From assembly GCA_017857235.1 (NCBI GenBank), contig JAFMDN010000001.1:1-64000 (forward strand): DNA of 64,000 bases, read 5' to 3'. Each line of letters starts with the position of its first letter. Positions within the stretch are counted from its first letter, which is position 1. Under the pieces are notes generated by a model. It saw nothing but the letters and a program-made list of their open reading frames with translations. It ran no database searches and had not been told where the DNA came from. Position numbers and translations under genes: made by a program. Shown here piece after piece: positions 54,517 to 63,917 of this stretch. The stretch comes from Methanobacteriota archaeon. GTDB lineage: Archaea; Thermoplasmatota; Thermoplasmata; Thermoplasmatales; GCA-001856825.

Positions 54517-55399
54517 CGTAGGATAAATAAATCTGGCTTATTGAATGTATCATGACCTTACCATTAACCTCATATTGCTTTCCCTTTTTCATTGGTTTCC
54601 CATTGATTTCTGCGTTTCCCTGTATCAGATTCAATATGAAATTCCCAGATAATTCTGCATCTTTTCCTGAATACAACATTATGTTTTTATCTGTTATATA
54701 TCCAAAATCGTAATCCCTCCTTTTCTCGAACATCTTTACAGCCTCCTCATAGTCCTTAATTGAATCTACCGATTTCCATATCCCTTTGTGCTTGTAGGCA
54801 TATATTTTACCTTCTCTTGCCAATTTTGGAAATACAGTTTTCTCTATTTCCTTCTCCTGAAAATCTTCACCGAGTACCTCGCTTATTTCCTTTCTAAAAT
54901 AATAAATGCCACCGTTAATATAATAATCAAGAATAGGTTTTTCTTTGAATTCTACTATGGTGCTTCCCTTAATACCCAAGATACCATATGGTGATACCAT
55001 TTTTGTGGCTAAGATGCCTATAACCTTCCCACTTTTAGTAGTATTTTCGCTAAGTTTCCTTAGATCTGCATCACAAATAGTATCTCCATTCCTAATAATG
55101 AAATCTGATTTATCGTGCTCATAAAGATTTTTTATAGCCCATAGAGTTCCCATGGGCTTTTCCTCCTCTAGATATTTGATTTTAATATCTTTCCATGAAT
55201 TGCCGAATCTTTTCTCAATTTCTTCTTTCTTATACCCCACTAACATATAAACTTCATTTATTCCGTTCCTTTTGAAATCCAGCAATTGTAAATCTAAAAT
55301 TGTGAACCCCTGCTTTAATTCTAGCATTGTTTTGGGAATATCTTTTGTATATGGATAAAGCCTCTTACCATATCCTCCTGAAAGTATGGCTCCCTTCAC
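54494..55399 (-). CDS. Sugar-1-phosphate nucleotidyltransferase
   Basis: A 301-residue GT-A-like NTP transferase. AILSGGYGKRLYPYTKDIPKTM is the nucleotide-binding signature, and IRNGDTICDAD holds the metal-binding Asp. The last 70 residues (after WKSVDSIKDYEEA) form a small beta-rich domain rather than a long hexapeptide helix. The sugar and base are not determinable. The start is a GTG. Confidence 0.88.
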   Translation of the reverse strand: MKGAILSGGYGKRLYPYTKDIPKTMLELKQGFTILDLQLLDFKRNGINEVYMLVGYKKEEIEKRFGNSWKDIKIKYLEEEKPMGTLWAIKNLYEHDKSDFIIRNGDTICDADLRKLSENTTKSGKVIGILATKMVSPYGILGIKGSTIVEFKEKPILDYYINGGIYYFRKEISEVLGEDFQEKEIEKTVFPKLAREGKIYAYKHKGIWKSVDSIKDYEEAVKMFEKRRDYDFGYITDKNIMLYSGKDAELSGNFILNLIQGNAEINGKPMKKGKQYEVNGKVMIHSISQIYLSYGGKIENW

Positions 55400-55433
55400 A
55401 TTCTTGAAAATATTCCTTAATATAATATAATTT

Positions 55434-56522
55434 TCATACCCATTCCCAATACTTATTTTTACTTAGCTTGGCCTTGCCAACTATGGCTATCTTTTCTCCA
55501 CATCTAGGGCACATATTTTCATCAGTGAGCCTTATATCAGAAACATAGAATCCCCTTCTCTCAATAACTTTAAATCCACATCTTGGGCAATATGTATTTT
55601 CCAATGGATGACCTGGCACGTTCCCAGTATAAACGTATTTCAAACCTTCATCTTTTGCAATTTTATGGAATCTTTCAAGCATTTCCACCGGAGTTGGATC
55701 TACATCCATCATCAAGTAATCTGGGTGGAATCTTGTAAAATGCAAAGGCACTTCATCTCCCAAATTTTTGTATATCCACTGGGAAAGAAACCTTACATCC
55801 TCTTCCTTGTCTCCCAAGTCCTTTACTGGAACAACAAGGTCAGTTATTTCCACGTGCGTTCCTAATTCTTTCAACAATTTTAAATTTTCAAAAACTGGTT
55901 TGTAAGTTTCAATTCCAATATATTTTCTGGCAAACATGTCATTACCATTTCCTTTAAAATCAACTGTAATGGCATCCAAAAATTCCCTAATATATGGTAT
56001 GGACTCTTTGCTCATGTATCCGTTTGAAACAAATAAGTTAAATTTACCCGATTCCTTGGCTTTTACCCCGATATCGTGAGCATATTCCGCAAAAATAGTT
56101 GGTTCATTGTAAGTGTATGAAACCCCGTCAATGTATTTATTTCTAAGAATTCTCTGGGCTGCTTCTGGTAATAAAGTCATACCATCAACCTTTCTTCTTT
56201 GCGAAATATCATAATTCTGACAATACTTGCACATCCAGTTACATCCGGTGGTGGATATTGAAAGAACGTAAGAACCAGGAAAATAATGGTACAGTGGTTT
56301 CTTCTCAATTGGATCAACATTATCGGACATTGTTAAACCGTATGAAAGAAGATAAAGCTTACCACCAACATTCTTCCTTATTCCGCAAAAGCCAGTCTGT
56401 CCATCCTTTAGCAGGCAGTACCTGTTGCATGCTGTACATCTTATTCTTCCACCCTGAATTTCCTCGTATAAGACTGCTTCCTTACCCATCAATTGGAAAT
56501 TGGAATTCATTTGAATATACAT
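55434..56522 (-). CDS. AmmeMemoRadiSam system radical SAM enzyme
   Basis: 362 residues. The radical SAM cluster motif is C94-x3-C98-x2-C101 (TTGCNWMCKYCQNY). N-terminal cysteines C29, C32, C36 and C46 and C-terminal CPRCGFK and CPRCGEK pairs are probable metal sites. The domain order matches the PflA-like enzymes co-inherited with AMMECR1 and Memo proteins. Neither partner is in this window. The substrate is unknown. Confidence 0.88.
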   Translation of the reverse strand: MYIQMNSNFQLMGKEAVLYEEIQGGRIRCTACNRYCLLKDGQTGFCGIRKNVGGKLYLLSYGLTMSDNVDPIEKKPLYHYFPGSYVLSISTTGCNWMCKYCQNYDISQRRKVDGMTLLPEAAQRILRNKYIDGVSYTYNEPTIFAEYAHDIGVKAKESGKFNLFVSNGYMSKESIPYIREFLDAITVDFKGNGNDMFARKYIGIETYKPVFENLKLLKELGTHVEITDLVVPVKDLGDKEEDVRFLSQWIYKNLGDEVPLHFTRFHPDYLMMDVDPTPVEMLERFHKIAKDEGLKYVYTGNVPGHPLENTYCPRCGFKVIERRGFYVSDIRLTDENMCPRCGEKIAIVGKAKLSKNKYWEWV

Positions 56523-56539
56523 AATAAAAAAAATAAATA

Positions 56540-58204
56540 TTAAGCTAATGCTGAATCTCTAAAATTTATGTTCCTCTTGCTGTAAAGGAATAGCATAATT
56601 GGAATATTGATTATTATTATGATGAAGGCAAGTGCTGCTCCTTGTGAAAGTTCCCCCGTTGTAAGGAAGGCAAAAGAAGCAAGTGTTAATGTGGTCCATT
56701 GAATTGGTGCTAGCATAATGGTTGTTCCATAATCTATGGTAGACCTTACAAACACCAAAACAAAACCTTCAACAATTCCTGGAATTAAAAGGGGGATTGT
56801 TATCTTTCCAAACCCTTTGAATTTCGAACGAACCATTAGTCTCTCTGCCTCGAATAGAGTTTTAGAAATGGATGAAAGAGTAACGTCTAATGCTCGAGTA
56901 GAGTATCCCATTCTTCCAACAACGTAACCAAATATGACTCCTATAGGAACTGAATTTATTATCCATCCGGTTATGCTATTGTTATACATGGTAAGTAAGA
57001 GAATCCCAATTATAACTGGAGACATTGAAAATATTAACAGTATAACAACATTAGCCATCTTTTTCCACTTCATACCATATATCCAAGAAAAGTAAGTGGG
57101 TATCATTGAAAGGGTAACTCCAATGAAAGCCGCTAGTCCTGAAAGTATTAATGTCGACCAAATGGCATTTGGGTACAAACCTAATGATTCATAGAAATTA
57201 TTTAAAGTGAAATGTGTGGGAAAGATTGTGCCTACCCACTTGTATGAAAATGATGTGAGTCCAATTATAAATATTTCCACTAAAGGAAACAATGAAAATA
57301 GAATTGAATAAACTGTGATAATAACCTTCAGGATTTTATTATCGTTTCTAAATGGTCTAAAAGCCTTGCCAGTAACTGTTGCGTATCTCTTTGATTTTAT
57401 ATAAAACATATAAGTCAAGATTACTGATAGATTTATTAATAGCAATATTAACAATAGAGCTGACGCAATGCCCCAATTATAAAAAGAGAATAACTGTACA
57501 AATGCCAATTCCGAAATGACTTGAAAATTTGATGGGGCGAGAAGAAGTGGGACTGATAATGTCCCTGTATTTAGGAGAAAAACTATGAGAATGGATGTAG
57601 CAAACCCTGGCATCAAAAGAGGCAAAACAATCTTTCTGAAAGTTCTCAATTTTGACAAGCCATGAACAGTTGCAGCCTCTAGTAACCTTGTATCAATGCT
57701 ATCAAATGCAATCGTTTGATATATTACCATAAAAGGGAGTGATGAGATAGTCATTACGGCCATTAGGCCATAAAATGAATATAATTGGTACCTAAATAGG
57801 CCGAAATTAGTTGCTATTATTATCAGGGCATATGTTGTTATTAGGCCTGGAATTGATATCCCTGAAATTATCAAGGATTTTATAGTCTTTTTAAAAGGAA
57901 TATTCATAAAACTCATTCCATATGATATTGGTAATGCCAATAGAAAAGATGCAATTGTAACTGCTAAAGATAACTCCAATGTGTGGTAAATTGAATCATA
58001 ATAATATGGATCATTCAGGATATATAAAAAATACTTTAAAGTAAGGTTATGAATTAGATTAAGCCTAAACTCCAAAATAGATAATGGTTGACCATAAAGT
58101 GAAGTTAAAAGAAATGATATTAATGGAAAAATCATGAATAGAATTATGAAAAAAATAAAAAAAGATTCAAGTAATAAATTAAATCTTTGGCGCAAGCTTA
58201 TCAT
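56540..58204 (-). CDS. Ferric-type ABC transporter permease, two-domain
   Basis: A 554-residue membrane protein with about twelve helices in two homologous halves, as in FbpB-type permeases. Each half has an EAA loop: EAATVHGLSKLRTFRKIVLP and EAERLMVRSKFKGFGKITIP, both followed by a LxxPG turn. It overlaps the binding-protein gene by 4 nt. Likely imports iron or another small ion or cofactor with the proteins at 58201 and 59513. Confidence 0.9.
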   Translation of the reverse strand: MISLRQRFNLLLESFFIFFIILFMIFPLISFLLTSLYGQPLSILEFRLNLIHNLTLKYFLYILNDPYYYDSIYHTLELSLAVTIASFLLALPISYGMSFMNIPFKKTIKSLIISGISIPGLITTYALIIIATNFGLFRYQLYSFYGLMAVMTISSLPFMVIYQTIAFDSIDTRLLEAATVHGLSKLRTFRKIVLPLLMPGFATSILIVFLLNTGTLSVPLLLAPSNFQVISELAFVQLFSFYNWGIASALLLILLLINLSVILTYMFYIKSKRYATVTGKAFRPFRNDNKILKVIITVYSILFSLFPLVEIFIIGLTSFSYKWVGTIFPTHFTLNNFYESLGLYPNAIWSTLILSGLAAFIGVTLSMIPTYFSWIYGMKWKKMANVVILLIFSMSPVIIGILLLTMYNNSITGWIINSVPIGVIFGYVVGRMGYSTRALDVTLSSISKTLFEAERLMVRSKFKGFGKITIPLLIPGIVEGFVLVFVRSTIDYGTTIMLAPIQWTTLTLASFAFLTTGELSQGAALAFIIIIINIPIMLFLYSKRNINFRDSALA

Positions 58205-59328
58205 CCTACTGTGCTTGCATACTGATTGAATATATTTGTTATGTTTTGCTGTTCTTCAACTGTGAATGTCTGGCTGTAGGGGAAAGCGTACTGTTCTTCT
58301 TGTGCTAGAGACGGGAAGTAAGGCGGAGGTGTTATGTTTTGATAGTTCATTATAGGTGGCTTCAGGAATATTTTTGGAAGCAGGGATTGACCTTCATATG
58401 ATAGTACCCAATTTATGAATTTTTCAGCTGCACTTAGATGAGGAGCACCATTAACTATTCCCATTGCTGTTGGACCTAATATATTCTGTTGTACCATTAT
58501 GGGAATAAGTGGGTAACCATTAATTTCGTGATAAAGTACCGGTCCATTAATCCAGTCAATTGTGATGCCACCAGTACCTTCACCCACAACTGTTTCAGCG
58601 TGTTCATCGTCAGGGGTAATGGGGGGTATAGTGTTGTTCAATAGTGCTCTTACATATTGCTTGAACATGATTGTTCCATTCGTAAAACCATATTGTTTAA
58701 TGTAAATTTGCCATATTAGTGAGAAAAATCCAAGACCTGTAGTTGTAGAAGTTGATGGGTTTTCTATTATTATTTTTCCCTTATACTGTGGTTGGGTTAA
58801 ATTCCACCATGATACTGGATATTGGGTTTTATTAATCAGATTTGTATTGACTACAATTCCCAATATGTTGTATGTAAATGAATACCAAGTCCAGTTGGGA
58901 GCATAGAGCGATGGATTGTTAATATAAGCACTGTAATTTTGTAACACGGGAACTTTATAGGGCATTAAAACTCCTTGCTCTGCTGCTCCTATATATGCAG
59001 AAGGAGCTCCACCAAACAGAACATCTGCCTGCGGATTTGATTTTGATGCAACTAACTTTCCTACTAATGTTCCCATGGCACCATAAACTGGGATTACTTT
59101 TATTCCAGTATCCTTTGTGAAATTATCAAAAAAAGGTTGGGCAACGCTTGCACTGTAATCTGCATAAATAACAACTTCCTGTTGAGGCGTCTGTGTAGAT
59201 TGGCCATTGTGTCCATAAAGTATCATTGCAGCTGCTAGGGCCGCCACTCCTATTATTATTACGGCCACTAATGCTAGGATCCTTGAGGATACCTTGGCTT
59301 CGTTCTCTAATATTATTATTTGCCGCAT
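58201..59328 (-). CDS. ABC transporter substrate-binding protein, ferric type
   Basis: 375 residues. One N-terminal membrane segment (about 16-40) and a TQTPQQ linker anchor the protein outside the cell; there is no lipobox Cys. The mature part is a type II binding fold (VVIYADYSASVAQPFFDNF, then ADVLFGGAPSAYIGAAEQG, GITIDWINGP) like FutA/FbpA. Many Asn-x-Ser/Thr sites suit an extracellular glycoprotein. The ligand is not certain. Confidence 0.88.
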   Translation of the reverse strand: MRQIIILENEAKVSSRILALVAVIIIGVAALAAAMILYGHNGQSTQTPQQEVVIYADYSASVAQPFFDNFTKDTGIKVIPVYGAMGTLVGKLVASKSNPQADVLFGGAPSAYIGAAEQGVLMPYKVPVLQNYSAYINNPSLYAPNWTWYSFTYNILGIVVNTNLINKTQYPVSWWNLTQPQYKGKIIIENPSTSTTTGLGFFSLIWQIYIKQYGFTNGTIMFKQYVRALLNNTIPPITPDDEHAETVVGEGTGGITIDWINGPVLYHEINGYPLIPIMVQQNILGPTAMGIVNGAPHLSAAEKFINWVLSYEGQSLLPKIFLKPPIMNYQNITPPPYFPSLAQEEQYAFPYSQTFTVEEQQNITNIFNQYASTVG

Positions 59329-59398
59329 GTTTTGAGATTTTAAACCATTTACTATTTTTTGACAAAATAGAAAAATTTCATAAAGTAATTGAAATTTT

Positions 59399-59409
59399 CC
59401 ATATATAAA
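59399..59409 (-). promoter_or_regulatory. TATA-like box of the binding-protein/permease genes
   Basis: Read on the minus strand as agtttatatat, about 75 bases before the ATG at 59328, suggesting that the binding protein and permease have their own promoter with a leader of about 50 bases. Confidence 0.4.
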
Positions 59410-59473
59410 CTACATTGGAAAAGGTTAATAATATGTAATAAGAACCTTTTGAGAAATTATTAATACGATTTCC

Positions 59474-59498
59474 TTTAAATTTTCGAAAGAAATTTAAA
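59474..59498. terminator. Inverted repeat between the ATPase and binding-protein genes
   Basis: A perfect 9-base inverted repeat, tttaaattt and aaatttaaa with a 7-base spacer, sits 15 bases after the ATPase stop (minus strand). It could be a terminator or an operator controlling the binding-protein promoter. Confidence 0.35.
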
Positions 59499-59512
59499 AA
59501 ATAGAAGAAATA

Positions 59513-60583
59513 TCAGTTTTCTTTGAAGATAAAGGATTTTTCCGTGTCAAAATTTATAAAGCATCTAGATATATTAGTATCTTCAGGTATTTCACTGGCT
59601 GTGAATTTTATGATTCTTTTATCATTTAGCTCCACAAATATTCTGTAATTGTCCTTAAACCGCTTAATATCAACAACCCTACCTTCAACACCATTATCCC
59701 CAACGCCACTGCTAAGTTTTAAATCAGACGTCCTTACTATAATAGATACTTTTTCTCCGTTCTTGAATCCTTGTAATTTTTTATATTTAATATTCCCTAA
59801 TGGCCCAAGGTTTATTTTAATGGATTCGGGTAAAATTTCTTGTATGGTACCCTCTAATTGAAGATTTTCCCCTATGAATTGTGCCACAAATTTGCTAGAT
59901 GGCCTAAAGAATATCTCTTCCGGTTTTCCTACTTGTTCTATTCTTCCTGAATTAATTATGGCAATTCTATCTGCTATTTCAAACGCTTCATCCTGCGAGT
60001 GTGTCACCATTATGGCAGTTAATTTTCTATCCTTCACGATTTCTAAAATTTTGATTAAAAGTTCTTTTCTTATTCTTTCATCTAAATTACTCAATGGCTC
60101 ATCTAGAAGCAGAAGTTTAGGTTTTGAAGCCAGAGCCCTAGCAATGCCCACCCTCTGGAGTTCTCCTCCGGATAGCTCATGGGGCATGCGCTTTAATTTA
60201 TCTCCCAGACCAACTGAATAAGTTAGTTCAGCTATTTCCTTTTCGATTTCATCCCTGCTATTTTTTCCAAATTTTTTATCTTCCATTACAATCATTAAAT
60301 TCTCTTCTACCGAAAGATGTGGCCAAATTGCATAATCTTGAAAGACCATCCCTATTCCCCTTTTTGAAGGGGGGAAACTTGTTACATCTTCCCCGTCAAA
60401 GTAAATTTTTCCTGAATCTGGATTTTCAAGACCTGAGATAACCCTTAAAAGTGTAGATTTACCAGATCCACTTGGACCTAAGATTACTAACAGTTCGCCT
60501 TGCTCAATATCCAAGTTTATATCTTTCAATACCTGATTTTTTCCAAATTTTTTGGAAACACCCTTAATACTTATAGCTGTCAC
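59513..60583 (-). CDS. Ferric-type ABC transporter ATP-binding protein
   Basis: About 356 residues from the GTG at 60583 (a TTG at 60595 is also possible). Walker A is LGPSGSGKSTLL, the signature is ELSGGELQRVGIARAL, and Walker B is LLLLDEPLSNLD. A C-terminal TOBE-like regulatory domain begins near 235 (FIGENLQLEGTI). It is the energising subunit for the permease at 56540, separated from the binding protein by 184 bases. Confidence 0.92.
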   Translation of the reverse strand: MTAISIKGVSKKFGKNQVLKDINLDIEQGELLVILGPSGSGKSTLLRVISGLENPDSGKIYFDGEDVTSFPPSKRGIGMVFQDYAIWPHLSVEENLMIVMEDKKFGKNSRDEIEKEIAELTYSVGLGDKLKRMPHELSGGELQRVGIARALASKPKLLLLDEPLSNLDERIRKELLIKILEIVKDRKLTAIMVTHSQDEAFEIADRIAIINSGRIEQVGKPEEIFFRPSSKFVAQFIGENLQLEGTIQEILPESIKINLGPLGNIKYKKLQGFKNGEKVSIIVRTSDLKLSSGVGDNGVEGRVVDIKRFKDNYRIFVELNDKRIIKFTASEIPEDTNISRCFINFDTEKSFIFKEN

Positions 60584-60714
60584 ACCCCAGAACAATTAGA
60601 AAAGATAATTGTCTCTTCCATAATTAAAAAACTTACCTCTATTTTTTCTACATGCAAAAAATTCTTATGTAAACAGACAGGATTAAAATATCTTGTAATT
60701 TTATTGCTGGGTAT

Positions 60715-60885
60715 TCATATGGATAAAGGCCAAAACACTTTGAGCAATTCAATCGTGACACCAAAAATTATTGCAATATATAGAACCAGTTTGGGATCAA
60801 GAATGGGACCTAAGTCTTCCTCTTCCTCAAAATATCTGATTAAGCCAGCTGCTGATTGGAAACCTGATCCCCTTTTCTCGGCCAT
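60715..60885 (-). CDS. Preprotein translocase subunit Sec61-beta
   Basis: A 56-residue tail-anchored subunit of the SecYE-beta channel. It begins MAEKRGSGFQSAAGLIRYFE, the invariant family start, then LDPKLVLYIAIIFGVTIELL as the single membrane helix and ends FWPLSI. The ATG at 60885 is about 26 bases from a TATA-like palindrome, so it is probably leaderless and monocistronic. Confidence 0.93.
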   Translation of the reverse strand: MAEKRGSGFQSAAGLIRYFEEEEDLGPILDPKLVLYIAIIFGVTIELLKVFWPLSI

Positions 60886-60907
60886 TTGATAAGCAATAAA
60901 TGATTTG

Positions 60908-60915
60908 ATTTAAAT
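60908..60915 (-). promoter_or_regulatory. TATA-like box of Sec61-beta
   Basis: The palindrome atttaaat is centred about 26 bases before the ATG at 60885 on the minus strand. Confidence 0.5.
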
Positions 60916-61028
60916 TTTTTCTATCCCTTAATTTCATAATAGGTTATGATTCGAGAATTTTAACGGAATAAAATTTACAGATACAAATTACTTAAAAAAA
61001 TTGCAATATTTATTTAAGATAAGATTTA

Positions 61029-62777
61029 ATGCAGATGAGAAAGGGATTTACCATGAAAGACCTAAACCTAATGGTAGCCGGGCCGCAAGGAAGTGGAATA
61101 AACTTCACTTCAGATACTTTCTCTAAGGTTATGGCTCGGCTGGGATATTATGTATTCAGCAATGCAGAGCTTTTCTCTACCATAAAAGGCGAACATTCTT
61201 ACTTTAGGGTCAGAGTTAGTGATGAGCTAATAAGGAGTTATTCCAAGAGGGTCGACATACTGATTGCATTAGATTCTAAAAGCATAATATTGCATAAAGA
61301 CGAAGTTGATAACAACGGTTTTATAATAACAGAGGAAAAGCCACTTGATTCAAGATTTATACAGGTTGAGTACAACAAGATTCTCCAAAATGTAGCTAAT
61401 AAATACAACAAGAATCTATCTGAACTAAGCGTTATGAAAAATACCATTGCCCTTGCAGTTGTTGGAAAAATTGCTTCCATACCAAAGGATGCCATACAAA
61501 AGGTGATTAGTGAAAATTTCGCAAAGAGACCAAATATTGCAGAATTGAACAATGCAGTAGTGGATGAAACATACTCCATAACAAAAATTGAAAGAAGCAT
61601 AACTTTGCCCAAGGGGAAGTCATTTGGAAAAATGTTAATAAATACAGCTGAGGCAGTAGCTATTGGTAAAATTGCCGCCGGATTGAGGTTTCAATCTTAT
61701 TACCCAATAACACCTGCGAGCGATGAATCTCAGTATCTGGAAGGGGTTATGTCCAAATACAATGTAATTGTAGAGCAAACGGAGGACGAAATAGCCGCAA
61801 TTAATATGGCTATTGCGGCTGCAAATACAGGATTAAGGGCAGCCACTAGCACATCTGGGCCTGGATTTTCATTAATGGTTGAAGCGCTTTCATATGCAGG
61901 AATGACAGAAACGCCCGTTGTAATATTCTACTACCAAAGAGCTGGCCCATCAACTGGTATGCCAACTAGACACGAACAGGGTGATTTGAAATTCGCGATA
62001 AGTGCAGGCCATGGAGAGTTTCCAAGGATAGTAATAGCACCTGGTGACCATGAAGAGGCCTTTTACGATGCATTTGAATCTTTTAACCTTGCTGAGAAAT
62101 ATCAATTGCCTGTAATAGTGATGCTTGATAAATCCATGGCAATGAGCAATTATACAATTCCAAAATTTGATACATCAAAGCTCAAAATAGATAGAGGTAA
62201 GTTAATTCTTGAGGGAGAGGTAAGCAACTATAAGAGGTATGCGTTTACAGAAGATGGCATTTCACCAAGAACAGTCCCTGGAGTTAAAAACGGAATGTTC
62301 ACCATTGCCGGAGACGAACATGAGGAAGATGGACACATCTTCAGCGAAGACCCAGATAATAGGATCAGAATGATGGATAAAAGGATGGGTAAGCTAAAGA
62401 AGGTTCTAAGTGAAATACCCACAGATATGAAATACAAGTTTTATGGAAATGGAGAGAACCTCATAATTTCATGGGGATCACCCAAAGGAGCTATACTTGA
62501 TGCAATAAGAGAGAGACCGGAATATTCATACTTACAGATCAGATTATTACATCCATTCCCGGTGGATGAAGTAAAACCCTTTGCCAAATACAAAAGGATC
62601 GTAACAGTGGAACAAAATTATTCTGGTCAGCTTGCAGACATTCTAAAAGAAGATGCTGGAATTGATGTTAATTCCAGAATAGTGAAGTTTAATGGTAGAC
62701 CCATAGCTTTTGAGGAGTTGATTGAAGGGTTAGATAGATCTAAAACTGAAAGGAGGGTGGTGTTAACTTATGCCTAA
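61029..62777 (+). CDS. 2-oxoacid:ferredoxin oxidoreductase, fused gamma-alpha subunit
   Basis: 582 residues. The N-terminal gamma domain (about 9-190; MVAGPQGSGIN) is fused to the alpha domain, which carries the YPITPASDES motif near residue 225. With the beta subunit it decarboxylates 2-oxoacids to acyl-CoA and reduces ferredoxin, as in archaeal two-subunit OFORs. Start candidates are ATGs at 61029, 61035 and 61053. It overlaps the beta-subunit gene by 8 nt. Confidence 0.94.
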   Translation: MQMRKGFTMKDLNLMVAGPQGSGINFTSDTFSKVMARLGYYVFSNAELFSTIKGEHSYFRVRVSDELIRSYSKRVDILIALDSKSIILHKDEVDNNGFIITEEKPLDSRFIQVEYNKILQNVANKYNKNLSELSVMKNTIALAVVGKIASIPKDAIQKVISENFAKRPNIAELNNAVVDETYSITKIERSITLPKGKSFGKMLINTAEAVAIGKIAAGLRFQSYYPITPASDESQYLEGVMSKYNVIVEQTEDEIAAINMAIAAANTGLRAATSTSGPGFSLMVEALSYAGMTETPVVIFYYQRAGPSTGMPTRHEQGDLKFAISAGHGEFPRIVIAPGDHEEAFYDAFESFNLAEKYQLPVIVMLDKSMAMSNYTIPKFDTSKLKIDRGKLILEGEVSNYKRYAFTEDGISPRTVPGVKNGMFTIAGDEHEEDGHIFSEDPDNRIRMMDKRMGKLKKVLSEIPTDMKYKFYGNGENLIISWGSPKGAILDAIRERPEYSYLQIRLLHPFPVDEVKPFAKYKRIVTVEQNYSGQLADILKEDAGIDVNSRIVKFNGRPIAFEELIEGLDRSKTERRVVLTYA

Positions 62778-63675
62778 TACTTACAGAACAAATGTTGAAA
62801 TAGATTGGTGTCCAGGATGTGGAGATTTCGGTATACTCAACGCTCTGACACTGGCACTACAGGAATTGAAAATACCTAATGAGAAAGTAGCATTAACCGG
62901 TGGTATCGGTTGCAGTTCAAAAATTCCTCATTATGTAAATGTATATGCATACCACACATTACATGGTAGGTCTTTGGCCCAGGCACAAGCAATAAAAATT
63001 GCTAATCCTGAATTGGAAGTTATCGCAGCGGCAGGTGATGGAGATGCATTGGGTATTGGTACTCAACATTTTGTAGCTGCTGGAAGGAGAAATGTTGACC
63101 TCACCTATCTCATATTTGACAATGGAGTCTATGGTCTTACAAAAGGGCAAGCATCCCCGACACTTCCATATGGTGAAAGCCCTAAATCGTTACAGGTAGA
63201 AAATATCAAGGATCCAGTCAATCCAATTTTCCTTGCACTTGCTTCAGGGTATACATTTGTTGCAAGATCTTATTCTTACAATATAAAACATCTTAAGGAC
63301 ACCATAATTAGGGCCATTAAACACAAAGGGCTTGCCTTAGTAGATATAATGCAACCGTGCGTTACTTACAATAACATCAATACAAAGGAATATTACGATG
63401 CTAGGTTGTATGACCTGCAGAAGGAAGGGTGGGATCCTGTTGCTAAGAATGAAGATGAATATAAACAGAAATTAGGACAGGCTACTATAAAATCCCTGGA
63501 ATGGGGAGATAAAATTCCTATGGGGGTATTCATTGAATATCAGAAGGAAACCTATGATGAACGTTTATCCAGGCTTCTAATGAACTATAAATCCAAAAAT
63601 TTCGTAACATTGCCCATACACGAAAATGGAAAGCCAGTGAATGATATAACTCCTCTTATAGAGGAATTAATTTGA
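62770..63675 (+). CDS. 2-oxoacid:ferredoxin oxidoreductase, beta subunit
   Basis: 301 residues. DWCPGCGDFGILNAL carries two of the FeS-ligand cysteines, and GDGDALGIGTQHFVAAGRRN is the thiamine-diphosphate/Mg motif. The later CVTYNN gives another cluster Cys. It is an alpha/beta partner to the preceding gene, with an 8-nt overlap. The reduced ferredoxin could feed the membrane complex at 231-6726 (inference). Confidence 0.94.
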   Translation: MPNTYRTNVEIDWCPGCGDFGILNALTLALQELKIPNEKVALTGGIGCSSKIPHYVNVYAYHTLHGRSLAQAQAIKIANPELEVIAAAGDGDALGIGTQHFVAAGRRNVDLTYLIFDNGVYGLTKGQASPTLPYGESPKSLQVENIKDPVNPIFLALASGYTFVARSYSYNIKHLKDTIIRAIKHKGLALVDIMQPCVTYNNINTKEYYDARLYDLQKEGWDPVAKNEDEYKQKLGQATIKSLEWGDKIPMGVFIEYQKETYDERLSRLLMNYKSKNFVTLPIHENGKPVNDITPLIEELI

Positions 63676-63690
63676 TCATAGATTCAAATC

Positions 63691-63710
63691 AATTTTATTT
63701 TGTTTTTCTA
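63691..63710 (+). terminator. T-rich terminator candidate
   Basis: aattttattttgtttttcta lies 16 bases after the beta-subunit stop; archaeal termination typically uses such T-runs. Confidence 0.4.
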
Positions 63711-63809
63711 TTAGTTTGTGATGATTGATTTCCTTTTATCATCATATTTATCGGAACGCATCAAAAAATCAGTTTAAGAAGAAATAGTAAATTAAGAATT
63801 TTTCAAAAA

Positions 63810-63884
63810 TAGCGGGGGGTGGATTTGAACCACCGATCTACGGGTTATGAGCCCGTCGGGATTTCCTGGCTACCCCACCCCGCT
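63810..63884 (-). tRNA. Initiator tRNA-Met (CAU)
   Basis: A 75-nt cloverleaf on the minus strand. Acceptor AGCGGGG pairs with CCCCGCT, giving the A1-U72 pair of archaeal initiators. The anticodon stem has three G-C pairs (ACGGG/CCCGT) around loop CTCATAA, with CAU anticodon. The T-arm has GGTTCAAATCC. No intron. Confidence 0.96.
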
Positions 63885-63907
63885 GATACCAGTATGAGCG
63901 CTCTGGA

Positions 63908-63917
63908 TTTATATTTT
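63908..63917 (-). promoter_or_regulatory. TATA-like box of initiator tRNA
   Basis: Read on the minus strand as aaaatataaa, centred about 28 bases upstream of the tRNA 5' end, the standard archaeal position. Confidence 0.6.

Noticed and set aside
54007-55399. A split GlmU-type enzyme (nucleotidyltransferase plus beta-helix protein)
   Set aside because: The beta-helix protein carries the three zinc histidines of gamma carbonic anhydrases, and the nucleotidyltransferase has its own C-terminal domain, so they are better read as separate proteins.
60500-60889. A 129-residue plus-strand reading frame
   Set aside because: It runs antisense to the end of the ABC ATPase gene and to Sec61-beta; the Sec61-beta protein on the minus strand is unmistakable.
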